Part shown: positions 46,674 through 55,839 of the stretch, in pieces
How positions within the stretch are numbered: position 1 is the first letter of the stretch
Layout: each line of letters opens with the position of its first letter
Origin: Phymatolithon calcareum
Taxonomy: Eukaryota > Rhodophyta > Florideophyceae > Hapalidiales
Direction of reading: 5' to 3'
DNA: 64,000 nucleotides
Assembly: GCA_977006965.1 (NCBI GenBank)
Contig: OZ345384.1
Span: 124,001 to 188,000, forward strand
The notes under the pieces: model-generated
The model's database searches: none
Seen by the model: only the letters and a program-made list of their open reading frames with translations
Told to the model about the DNA's origin: nothing
Program-made: the position numbers and the translations under genes

Positions 46674-48437
46674 ATGGCGCTGGCACAGGCGCGCGACATC
46701 GGCGATCAAGCGAACGATCGGACTTTGGACGCAATGGAACGCGAGGCGGCGAGCGAGAGAACTTGACCAGTCGTTGGCACCATTCGTGACAGGTCTATCT
46801 CCGACCACAAGGTCAAGGTGGCGACGATCGACATCACCAAAACGAAGCTGGTGGACGATGCTCTGCGCCGCGTGAACGAGCAGTGGGCTGTTTCCACGTA
46901 CAAGGAGCTCATCGTTGGCGGCGGATACGGGAAGACCGACGGCAGAGTTTGCATTGCTGTTGTCGGTAACTGCCCGCCGTCGACGTTTGACGAAGCGCTG
47001 GAGCGCGAGAAGCAAGAGCGGGGCATGTCATTCCACTGTCATGTTCCTGAGGACAGTATCTTTGTCTTCGATGGGCAGCATCGTCGTCACGTGCTGCTCT
47101 TGGACGAAGTCATCGCCTCTAAGGGCCCTCTCGTGGAGGTGAAGCTCTATTACCGCCGAGACAAGTCTCCAATGTCGCTTGTCGATTGTTTCTAGCTCGG
47201 ATAGGAGCTGAACGAGTCGGCATCATTGGTTCGAGCGATGAGTCCTGTAGATCACGTATACTCCGGTCTGTCATTTGTGAAGACTTTGGCTCGTTCGATC
47301 GATGGCGGCGAAGAGGAAGGGGAGAACGAGATGACGGTGAAGATGGTGAAGACTTGCCAAACCGGCGACTTTGCAGCTCGTGTCCAGGCAGTGCACGATT
47401 TGTTGGCAAGCATGAAAGTTCTTCCCCAATGCGTCAGTACGCCAGCATTATTGCAGGTCTAGTCCTGTATCCAGATGTGTACGACACTCTGTTGAACATT
47501 TGTGGAGGGTTGTCGATCTCAGAACAGACCGAGAGACGCGTGCCGTCTATCCTGAAGTACAAGTGCCCGGCCATTTGGGAGGGCATTGATTCCGATCATG
47601 CCCTCAAGTTTCGTCTTCAAGGACTGTATGCGTGGTACATGGGGAACCCGGGAAGGGCGGTGGTGGTAAAATGCCAGAGAACATCGTTGGACCGTTCATC
47701 GAAGGTGCCGATGATCTGTACAGCTACTTCTCAGGAAAGATGCGCGAGTGGGGCAAGGAAGTCATCGAAGTGTTTGCCATGGAAATTAACGGAAACCAGT
47801 GGCGAAACGTGGAAGAATGCGTCACTCAGCAATGTCGGACATGGAGAATGGGAAGGTTAGTCACCTGGCTGCAAGATCAAAAGAATTGCTACCACTTTTT
47901 TTTTCGCAACACTCCGGACCTGAAAGAAACTGCCGACAAGGAGTCGAGGCCGAGAAGATTTGCATCTAGAAGTCGAGCGGCGGCCCTATCCGCACGCGCG
48001 GGGAGTCCGGTGCCAACGCCGACTCGGGCGAAGAAAAGTCGAAAGCGAACGAGGAAGGAGACTGAGGCCGCCGATATTGAGCGGTTGATTCACAAAACGT
48101 TCAGTGGCACTGAATCGGTAACTCCAACTCCGTCTCCTGCACTGAAAAGAGCACGTAAGGGAACGGAGGGATTGTCATCCGACGTCGATGCGGGCGCTGA
48201 GCCTGATATAGAGCCCAGCGGCTCTGTATCGGAAGGGATCTCGGCAGCGTCTCATCTGCCGGGAGAGTCTCCTGCACCGGTCTCCAAGCGTTCAGCTGTG
48301 TCTCCGAAGCCAGGGACAGACTCCGAATCCGTGGATGGTAGCTCTGGTAATTCCTCTGAAGACGATGACAGCCCGTCGGACAGTCAGCGATCCGACGAGG
48401 GTAGCAATTCTGACGTGAGCAATTCGAACGAGTAGGA
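46674..48437 (+). pseudogene. DGQHR-motif protein with Ser-rich charged tail, frames broken
   Basis: ATG 46674 starts a frame with MALAQARDIGDQAND; after an in-frame TGA near codon 31 it continues as KVATIDITKTKLVDDALRRV, VGGGYGKTDGRVCIAVVGNC and FVFDGQHRRHVLLLD. The DGQHR box is at 47070-47084. The motif defines a family that includes bacterial DndB of DNA phosphorothioation and related modification genes. The frame is then closed near 47190 by two stops and reopens in the same register to about 47440. Homology-like sequence next shifts frame twice (about 47440 and 47640) into a tail. The tail, 47632-48435, has KSRKRTRKE and long Ser/Asp/Glu runs. GC-richer than flanks. Function in eukaryotes unknown; the DGQHR link rests on one motif and its context. 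Confidence 0.6.
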
Positions 48438-48443
48438 GAGTGA

Positions 48444-50258
48444 CCTTTCGGTGAAGCCGTCGGCAGAAACGCAGATGCAGATGCGCTGGAAGAAGCTCCC
48501 GTGGAGTCTGAGGTCTGGGATGTCGTGGAGAGCTTCTCCCCTTTCAAGTTTCCGGGAGGACCAGATGGAAATTTTGAATGTGCACTGTCCTCTCTTCCTG
48601 ATGTGCACATTGACGGTAAGAAGGCGAGTCCGGGCGAATTCATCGAGATGAAGATCGCGGAAGTATCGGACAGCTCGACTGTCCCTGAATTCCGAATTGA
48701 TGACGAACGCAAAGTTCTGGATCTGTACACCGACGGGTTTCGCGTGAAAGACAGCGGCGGTACTAGTATCGCGTACGAAAGGCCAGGAGTGCGCTGTGGG
48801 TACTTCGCAAGGACGTGCCTTCTTCACGTTCCCACGTGGAGGCTGTGGATGCAGGAGATTCCGGAACACCGGAGGGGCGCGGACTGGAATCTACTCTTCG
48901 ACGACATGATGCCAAGAGTGTTTCCATACTTTTCGGAAAACGTTGACCTGCTGCACAAGTCTCCGCACAACTGGGCTAGACGGTCAGCTGGAAGCGGGTA
49001 CCCAAGCCTCCAAACTCGGGAGCACTGGGAGAAGCTGACCAGCGCAATGCCAATTGTTGACGAGGTAGATGGACGCAAGCGCAGTGTGCTTGATCTGTTT
49101 ATGTTGCTGCGCTGTCTTGGGTTGCGTCTACCGCACCGGGCGTTCTTTGTGCTGAGCCTTGATGAACTAGAAAGGGTATACGAAGACACATACCTGCACG
49201 CGCACTTCAACCTTAATAAGCTGCAGTACCTCGATCCTCTTGACAGATGTGCGGTGGGTCGTGCAGAGGGCTGGTTTCGATCGAAGCGGGCGACTTTGGA
49301 CGAAGGACGATTTTGTGTACTAGAAGGTTTTGCCAGAAGCTCCACGCTCACCGGTGAAAACGAGGAAGACTGCACTCGTTTTCGTCTATCCTCATCGATT
49401 ACGAAACCGGAATTGAGTGTGGAAGAATTGGTTCAGCATTTTGAACGCAGCGTACCGACTGCGCAGTACATCCGGCACGGGACGTCCCGAACCTCGCGCT
49501 GGACGAGTGTCGTCAACAGGGCTGACGACACGGACAATACGGAGGAGGGAAATGCCCGCTACTCAACAACACCGTTCAGGATGGTTGGAAGCCTAGAGTC
49601 CGACAAGGAGACGCGAAAGCTTGTGAAAGCGCGAGCGGAACTTGACGTTCGCATCCTGCAAGCAAGGAAAATGATGCGTCTGCGGTACGACAATTTTGAT
49701 CATCCAGTATTCGACAGGACGGTTGGAGAGGAGGAGAGGCGGAAGAATGTGGAGCATCCGCCGCCGTTGTACGCACCGGACAGTGGTGGGCGCTTTCTAG
49801 GGACCGGTCCGAGGTGTGTTCCCCAAAAGGCGCATTGCGACTACTCCTGGTACGAAACGGCGGAAGAGATTGGTCGATCTGGGCTACGCCATCCTGGGTT
49901 CTTCACCATTGTGACGTCAGGAAAGGCAACTTCTCTCTCGGTCAGTCGTGGATCACATCGTATTATCTGCCGGACGACGGAGGACAAGGCCAAGCTGGCA
50001 AAACTACTGCCTATGGAAAAGATCATGATTCCACCGTACTCGATTTTCTTTGGTCGTGGTGATCTGACGCATGGCGATGCTGGTTTTGATGACGTGGATC
50101 CGAACGCAGAAGAGCCGCACGATGTTCTCCTTCGGTACCATATGTACCTAGTGAGGGAAGATGTACCGCTGACCGACGCAATATCTCTCTTTGCTATGTT
50201 CAGTCCAGAACCAGATGTGTATCAGCGTGGAACCGGCGGAGAAGCGGCTGGTCGCTGA
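48444..50258 (+). CDS. 585-codon ORF, C-terminal 2OG-Fe(II) dioxygenase domain
   Basis: An open frame extends from after TGA 48441 to TGA 50258; the first GTG is at 48501 and no ATG lies early, so the start is unknown. It may be fused by a frameshift to the tail of the preceding gene. Numbering from 48501, residues 1-420 match nothing I know. Residues 437-550 have the double-stranded beta-helix signature of Fe(II)/2-oxoglutarate oxygenases: H445-C-D447, SRGSHRI (482-488), then GRGDLTHGDAGF with distal H524, and LLRYHMYL with R545 to bind the co-substrate. The order and spacing are those of active enzymes. Substrate unknown; DNA bases are possible given the neighbour. This is the longest intact frame in the block, which suggests selection until recently. 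Confidence 0.75.
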   Translation, partial: PFGEAVGRNADADALEEAPVESEVWDVVESFSPFKFPGGPDGNFECALSSLPDVHIDGKKASPGEFIEMKIAEVSDSSTVPEFRIDDERKVLDLYTDGFRVKDSGGTSIAYERPGVRCGYFARTCLLHVPTWRLWMQEIPEHRRGADWNLLFDDMMPRVFPYFSENVDLLHKSPHNWARRSAGSGYPSLQTREHWEKLTSAMPIVDEVDGRKRSVLDLFMLLRCLGLRLPHRAFFVLSLDELERVYEDTYLHAHFNLNKLQYLDPLDRCAVGRAEGWFRSKRATLDEGRFCVLEGFARSSTLTGENEEDCTRFRLSSSITKPELSVEELVQHFERSVPTAQYIRHGTSRTSRWTSVVNRADDTDNTEEGNARYSTTPFRMVGSLESDKETRKLVKARAELDVRILQARKMMRLRYDNFDHPVFDRTVGEEERRKNVEHPPPLYAPDSGGRFLGTGPRCVPQKAHCDYSWYETAEEIGRSGLRHPGFFTIVTSGKATSLSVSRGSHRIICRTTEDKAKLAKLLPMEKIMIPPYSIFFGRGDLTHGDAGFDDVDPNAEEPHDVLLRYHMYLVREDVPLTDAISLFAMFSPEPDVYQRGTGGEAAGR

Positions 50259-50455
50259 AAACTTTTCTGCCATCTTGTTGCTTCAGAATGAAATGAATAA
50301 GAATAAAATGTTTGCACTGTGTTTCTGTGATGAGTGATAGTAAAATGACTGTTTTCTGAAACTTGTGCGACTGTGGACTAGATATTATAAAGATAAACAA
50401 TGTAGTTAAGAGCACGGAAAATATTCCTGCACTAACTTTCAGTTTACGCAAATTG

Positions 50456-50543
50456 ACGCACAGGGAACAGTTGCAATCAACTCCCAAATACAAGAGCAGT
50501 AGTGCCCTGTGCGTACTTGTGCGGGAGCGTCACGTTGGTGGGC
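50456..50543. repeat. Repeat A, copy 1 (with 10-bp stem)
   Basis: About 88 bp, recurring at 52856-52943. Both contain AGTTGCAATCAACT and GTGCGGGAGCGTCACGTTGG. In this copy ACGCACAGGG (50456) pairs perfectly with CCCTGTGCGT (50505-50514); the second copy has lost the pairing. Confidence 0.8.
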
Positions 50544-50560
50544 GGAGAAGGCTCTGAAAA

Positions 50561-50603
50561 GTATGATTCAAAGTGCATAGCGGCTATACACTTTAAATCA
50601 TAC
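50561..50603. repeat. Palindrome, 21-nt arms, copy 1 of GTGTATAGC box
   Basis: GTATGATTCAAAGTG pairs with CACTTTAAATCATAC (14 of 15). The centre GTGCATAGC-G-GCTATACAC is a variant of a palindrome found twice more at 52812-52830 and 52954-52972. Confidence 0.85.
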
Positions 50604-50623
50604 CTGTGTGATAAGGCCTTGTT

Positions 50624-50691
50624 TTCGAAGGGAGGAGTTTCAAAGCTGCATTTGTTGTTAAAAATGCAGCTTTTAAACTCCACCCTTCGAA
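50624..50691. repeat. Long hairpin, 30-nt arms with 8-nt loop
   Basis: Arms 50624-50653 and 50662-50691 are reverse complements at 28 of 30 positions (starting TTCGAAGG). It lies 20 bp after the preceding palindrome and just before repeat B copy 2. Confidence 0.85.
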
Positions 50692-50697
50692 ATCAAG

Positions 50698-50746
50698 GGT
50701 GTATCATAACACAAAATTTCAATTTTGACAGCTGTCTCTGTAAACA
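50698..50746 (+). repeat. Repeat B, copy 2
   Basis: Direct copy of 46511-46560 (TATCATAACACAAA ... TTTTGACAGCTGTCTCTG). It starts the second, shorter unit. Confidence 0.65.
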
Positions 50747-51038
50747 GACATTGCTTCTCGACAGCATGATCGTTTTGGTAAAAGTTGTGCTATCGGCCCA
50801 GAACGCGATGTCCCGGCCATGGAAACAATACATGAACAGTAGTATGGAAGAAGTTGGACAGAGAATCTTCGCGTCCTATACGCTACCTTCTGTTACTGTG
50901 TAGAGCTATTATAGAAGAGCTTGCGCGAAGTGGGATAAGCTCTTTCGTGTAGGCGTGTTGCCTGAGCTGTGTCATGTGTTGCATCCCTCGCCTGTACCGG
51001 TCGAGATATAACAGGCAATTGCTCATCACGAGAAGCAT
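50747..51038. other. Spacer at the start of unit 2
   Basis: A short plus frame (KVVLSAQNAMSRPWKQ...) closes at TAG 50901. No DGQHR motif is present here, unlike in unit 1. Confidence 0.4.
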
Positions 51039-51858
51039 ATGACGAGGGAAGCACGAAAAACAAATCGTGACCACAAGACGGATACGGATCTTCCTGTACC
51101 AGTTGTATCGTCTCCTGTTGACATTCGGAAGGAAGAGGGGAACGATGGAAAGTCTGGGCAGCGTTCGGAAGACAAGAAAGTACCAATTCCCCAAGATCTT
51201 ATCGCCCCGTGGATAGTTAGGACTGATGCGGAAAAGACGCAGAGTGTTGCCCTAAATGAGACAACGACACCCTCAGGTATTATACTGTCGTCGAAAAAGT
51301 CCCTAGATTCAACCGTCGGGTTTGACCGCAGAACCAAGGTTGAACATTCACGAAATCGCTCCACAGGCAAGGCTGAAGGCGCTCTGGACAACAACATGGA
51401 CGAAGAGAAGGCGCAGAGTAACGGCCGAAGCATCGTGAATAGAATGCACAAGGATCACGGGCTGAGTCGTTTTGTGGAGGCCAATGTAGACGAGGAAAAG
51501 GCCAGCGCTCAAGAATTTCGTTCCAAAGACAAGCGAAGACGATTGAATGTGGACGTTGAAAATCTGGTTTCTGACAATGAGGAAGAAACATCTGAACACA
51601 AACGGAAGCGTATGGGGGATGATTACATTGGTAACAATGCCGTTGTTGCTGGAGAAGCGTCTTGGTCCGGAACTGGAAGGAAGAAAACGGGCCGGGGAAA
51701 AGGCAGCGACGTCTGAGAGCGACAGGCAAGCTGGCATCGAGGCCGTGAGTGACACGGATAGTGAGAGATGTACCGTAAGAAAGGGACAAGCGAAAGACAA
51801 GCCAAAGACGAAGGCGGTGAAGAAAATTGACGTGGAGAAAGAAGGTGAAAAAGAATAG
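51039..51858 (+). pseudogene. Charged, low-complexity linker protein of unit 2
   Basis: ATG 51039 opens a 225-codon frame of Lys/Glu/Asp/Ser-rich sequence (KRRRLNVDVENLVSDNEEE near the middle). It ends at 51716. Another frame continues it to 51858 (KDKPKTKAVKKIDVEKEGEKE), so one indel is likely near 51700. It corresponds in position and character to the tail at 47900-48435 of unit 1. No folded domain is recognised; nuclear-targeting-like basic clusters are present. Confidence 0.5.
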
Positions 51859-51960
51859 AATTAGCTGGAACGCGAAATCTGGACAAACTCTCAGCTGGCG
51901 ACTCTTTCGGCCAATAATTCAAGCACTGGGCTTTCCCTAACAGAGGGAATAGGATGCAGC

Positions 51961-52709
51961 TTGAGATTGGAGGAAAAAGCTTTCTGGGATACCATTCATG
52001 TCGGGGTTCACAATGTGCAGCAAATGCAGGTGGAATGTCTTGGATTCTGCATTGTCGCTGGAGTGTGGAGCATGCCATTTTCTCGAAGTGCAATGGATCA
52101 GCTTTTGGATTGTGCGAGGGACACTCTACTAGACGAAGTGCAAGAGGAGAACATGTGCATGGTGTTGCCGGACAGTGTGGGAAAGGGGAAGAAAAGATCG
52201 GCGGGGAAGGGACCGAGGAAGATATCGTTTGGAACGAAGTTTTGGGATTACATGAAGCAATTTGATGAGGAATATGAAGCGAAAAGGTTCATAGACGAGA
52301 CCATGAAAGGATTGGCGTCCTTAATGATGGAAAACGAAGACACGTTGAGAACACCTCTTTCAGGCAGTCGGGTTGTGGTTGAAATGGAGGGATGCAGAGT
52401 GCAGGAGACACGGACAGCTTTCTATTCCCTATTCCCTGTAACGCAGGACCGCCGTATCCGCATCTGCGAGAGAAGAAAATAGAGATTCCACCATATTCTT
52501 TTTACATTGCCCAATCGGACGTGACGTGGGCCTACGAAGGGGTTGCAGGAGATGAGGTTGTTGCTGATGGAAGGAAGTACGCTCTTCACTTGCAGTTGTT
52601 TTGTATGAACAAGAAGGTAACTTATGTTTCGGTACGTGGAAGATGGCCGCGGTTTACGTCTCTACGGAAGACAGCGCGCATAGAAAGTAGTAAAGTTGAT
52701 TGCGTTTAG
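51961..52709 (+). pseudogene. Dioxygenase paralogue of unit 2, metal site lost
   Basis: Frame 51961-52482 reads LEEKAFWDTIHVGVHNV, which occupies the place of the HxD region but lacks the HCD triad. After a frameshift near 52450, frame 52392-52709 gives KIEIPPYSFYIAQSDVTWAYEGV and YALHLQLFCMNKK. It aligns with KIMIPPYSIFFGRGDLTHGDAGF and DVLLRYHMYL of the 585-codon protein. The distal His is replaced (THG to TWA), and the Arg of LLRYH is not kept. It is thus a catalytically dead or decayed copy. It may have retained a binding role, but the frameshift argues for decay. Confidence 0.65.
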
Positions 52710-52811
52710 TAATATCTGTGAAATGAAATTAAAATATAGCGAATGTGTTCAATCGTTCAAACAATAGCTGCTATTCTTGTCGTTATGTGTGAGAATAGGG
52801 TATGATACGAA

Positions 52812-52830
52812 GTGTATAGCCGCTATGCAC
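52812..52830. repeat. Palindrome GTGTATAGC-C-GCTATGCAC, copy 2
   Basis: 9-bp arms with one mismatch; sister of 50561-50603 and 52954-52972. Confidence 0.85.
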
Positions 52831-52855
52831 GTCGCCAAGTTAGCTCACAAACTTG

Positions 52856-52943
52856 ACGCGCAGAGTAGAGTTGCAATCAACTTTCAAATACGAGAATAAT
52901 AGTGCGCCGTGCGCTCACGTGCGGGAGCGTCACGTTGGTAGGT
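52856..52943. repeat. Repeat A, copy 2
   Basis: Copy of 50456-50543 with loss of the flanking stem. Ends GTGCGGGAGCGTCACGTTGG. Confidence 0.8.
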
Positions 52944-52953
52944 ATGAGACGAG

Positions 52954-52972
52954 GTGTATAGCCGCTATACAC
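52954..52972. repeat. Perfect palindrome GTGTATAGC-C-GCTATACAC, copy 3
   Basis: 9-bp perfect arms around one C. It follows repeat A copy 2 at nearly the same distance as copy 1 follows repeat A copy 1. Confidence 0.9.
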
Positions 52973-53129
52973 GTTTTATCAGAGCGAAGAAGTCACCCTA
53001 ACTACTAAATCAAGTGTCTGTTTGTTTGTCGCTTTTGGGAGGAGGAGCCGCGGAAAAATATTTTTGGGAGGAGGATAGATTCTCATTGGTTACATTTATA
53101 CATCTACGTTATGTGCGGATATTTATCGG

Positions 53130-53290
53130 CTGTTTGCAGTAACAAGATAAGGTTCAACAGGGTGCATTTGCACTGACGTGAGGGATCACTCAGAATCCCC
53201 AGTGCTTTTTGTGAGAAATCTATTGGCTGTATCCAGTAGCAAGATAAGGTTCAATAGGGTGGATTTGCACTGAGGTGAGGGATTACTCGA
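53130..53290. repeat. Direct duplication GTAACAAGATAAGGTTCAA...
   Basis: Two segments, near 53137-53190 and 53235-53290, share AAGATAAGGTTCAA(C/T)AGGGTG, ATTTGCACTGA and GTGAGGGAT. Spacing is about 98 bp. Confidence 0.7.
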
Positions 53291-53329
53291 AAATACAATT
53301 TTTGATGTGACATATGGTCGGAAAGTACG

Positions 53330-54440
53330 CGTGTACACATGTGCAGATGGCGAGTGAGAGAAGAGGCGTTCCTGAGGCATGGGTCGTAAAGCGGAAGAGG
53401 TGGGTGGACAAAAGGAATACCGGAGGCAGAAGGGGTAGAATGGGACTTCCATAAGGGCCGTATCAGATCAAAGGAAAAAAGGGCGCAAGGGGAAAATAAG
53501 GTGTGGTACAAGGGCTTAAAAGGGAGTGATAAGACGGGCACAAAGATAAAATGGGGCGTGACACGGAGAGCAGTAAGGGGGAAAGGGGTAAAAAGTGGCG
53601 GAGAATGAAGTCGAAAGAGGGAGGAATGGCATAAGGGGGAGAAAGGCGTCAAATGGGAGTGACATAAAGGTGAAATGAATGGGCATAACGTTTGTGAAAG
53701 GAGTTGCAAGAAGGGCACAATGGGAGAATGGAGACTGACACACGGGAACAAGGAGTAGAAGAATAGTGACAAAACGGGCGTACTAAGGGAAAAATGGGGG
53801 ATGAAAGGCTGCGCAAGTAGTAAATGAAGACAAATTGAGTAGAATACCAATGAAAAATGGGCACAAAGAGTACAAGAGGGGTTAAGATAAGGTCAAAAGA
53901 GATGAAAAAGGAGTGACACAAAGCGCACATGAAGTAGAAGCCACGTTCCAAGAAGAACAAAGGGGAAAAAGGGACGAGAAAGGAGGGCACAAGAGATACA
54001 ATGTAAGTGACACAAGGGGAGGAAAGGTTGAAACGGAAGTGAAACGAAGGTCGTACAGATGGCAATGGAATGGCCCAAGTGGCGAAATGAGTAACCGCAG
54101 AGTGAGACGGAGGGATGGAAAGGGGAGTGTCACAAGAGGCGTACCAGTGGCCACGGCGTGACACAAAAGAAAAAAAGCTGACTGAAACAAGGCACGTCAG
54201 GTGAAGCAAGGGACGAGAACGACAGAAGGGGGAGGGAGTCGTAAACTTGGAGTGACACAAAAGACGCACCAGGCGTAAGGAAGTGACGCAGGGGTGTAAG
54301 GAGTCTGCTCGAGGGATACAGGGGAGGTTCAAGAAGGGTAGAATAGGAAAATGGAGATGGACAAAGCGGGAGAAAAGGGCAGAAGGTGAGTGGTACGAGG
54401 GTCATACTAACGGAAAGAGAGGGTGACAAAGTTCCTGCTC
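53330..54440. repeat. Degenerate purine-rich tandem array, 1.1 kb
   Basis: The plus strand is almost wholly A/G with recurring words GGGCACAA, AAATGGGAGTGACA and AAGGGG at about 30-40 bp. The minus strand is therefore open as Pro/Ser/Phe-rich frames that should not be taken as genes. Strong purine asymmetry over 1.1 kb is unusual. Confidence 0.75.
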
Positions 54441-54461
54441 CAATTACGAAAAGGCGGAATT

Positions 54462-54520
54462 TGGATAGGGAATAGGGTTAGGAATACGGTTGGGTTAGGG
54501 CATAGGGTTGGGTCATTGCT
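54462..54520. repeat. Telomere-like interstitial repeat
   Basis: Degenerate TTAGGG words (ATAGGGTTAGG, GGTTGGGTTAGGG, ATAGGGTTGGG) follow each other for about 55 bp at the end of the purine-rich array. Confidence 0.6.
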
Positions 54521-54742
54521 TTTGAAGACACTTGGCGATTCACCACTGGCCTACCGATATGGATGGGTAGTGCATTGATTAGAGCATGTTGACGACGCAA
54601 ATGTCGAAATCTGATGACAGAATCGAACTCTCCTGACAATTTTACGTCCGGCAGCGGCGCGATCAGCGGCGCGAAGTCACAACTGATGTCTCAATTGTGC
54701 TGCTTGGTACAGGTGTAATGCATGGCGGTAATCGTGTCATTT

Positions 54743-54870
54743 CTATATATATATGTGGCCGGGACAGCTGGAATCACCCATTTTGCCCTTTTTCAGAACC
54801 TTTCCAGCTGTCCCCATTCACACGGGATAGCTGGGAACCACTGGTTCCGCACTTCCGACCGACTTCCCTG
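54743..54870. repeat. Stand-alone copy of the 147-bp unit
   Basis: Begins CTATATATATATGTGGCCGG and runs to GACTTCCCTGG. Same unit as the tandem copies at 56917-57210. Confidence 0.85.
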
Positions 54871-55830
54871 GCCTTTGGCGCAGCCCGTTGCCGTCCCGCG
54901 TGGTGCAGCCGTGAAGCGCGGATGCCGCGACGTCACCTCTGCGACGCTGCGCATCTTCCTGCTCGACCGGGCCGCAGCCGAGGAACAAGGATGCCGCAGC
55001 GTAATATTTGTGACGCTTCGCGTCGGCCGCGCCGCAGCCGCTTTTGCGCAGAAGTCCAGCTCTGCTATCTTTCCACTGCATTCAAAACGATCTATTTAAG
55101 CAATTGTACTAGTTGAGCTGCGTCCGCCGCTGCCGAATCGCGCAGAGTTGCTCCTGGCGCGGAAGTCCACGTGCACCGCTGGAAGATTTCGAACAAGAGA
55201 AATGTGATTTAGTTCGCTAACTTTATATGGACCTGTCTTCATTCGGAATGGCTAAAAATATATGCACAGCGGCCTAAAATATTTGCGCACGCTACCCACA
55301 TTTTCGAGCATTCCGATTGTGCACAGGACTATATTTGCAACGATGGAACGATTAATTATATGTATCTGAGGATTCGGGAGACTCGAAAAACTAACGAGCT
55401 TTGCACCATTAACAAGCACAGGATCTGTTAAGAATGCACAAGCGCAAAAGCTCGCACTTGCGACTCTAAGAGAGATGCTGGAAGAAGGACTCAGAGCAGT
55501 CATATGTTCTCTTGTGAACAACGACAAAGAATAAAAACGTCATATCGACGAACCCTCATACTAGGAAACCGTGATAGGCCGAGGACGAAAATGAAATATT
55601 TGCAGAAGGACGTTCGAGGTGACGGCTGTACTCGAAAAGTATAATGCCCAAAAATGATTCCGTAGTTCTGTGCCGATGGGAATCATTCAATTTGGAGATG
55701 CTGGAACAAGGCTGCAGTGAACCAGTAAGTTTTACTCTCAATAACGGAGAAAAACAAAGGAATGTCGAGAATTCCAATTCGTAAATCTATCTTGGCCGAA
55801 AAAATGTACCATTTCCAACAGGAAGTTCGA
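54871..55830. other. No recognised gene; GC-rich at its start
   Basis: 54880-55180 is GC-rich (GCCGC-rich words). 55.2-55.8 kb is open in part on both strands, without a family match. Confidence 0.35.
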
Positions 55831-55839
55831 TCAGTTATT

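Noticed and set aside
48101-49375. Minus-strand ORFs of 161-209 codons opposite the cassette genes
   Set aside because: Ser/Arg-rich complements of the GC-rich plus-strand genes; the plus frame carries the recognisable motifs.
50576-50588. Rho-independent-type terminator
   Set aside because: The hairpins lack a T-run and the genome is eukaryotic.
53251-54332. Pro/Ser/Phe-rich long minus-strand ORFs
   Set aside because: They are the complement of a purine-only tandem array with few possible stop codons; no domain or start context.
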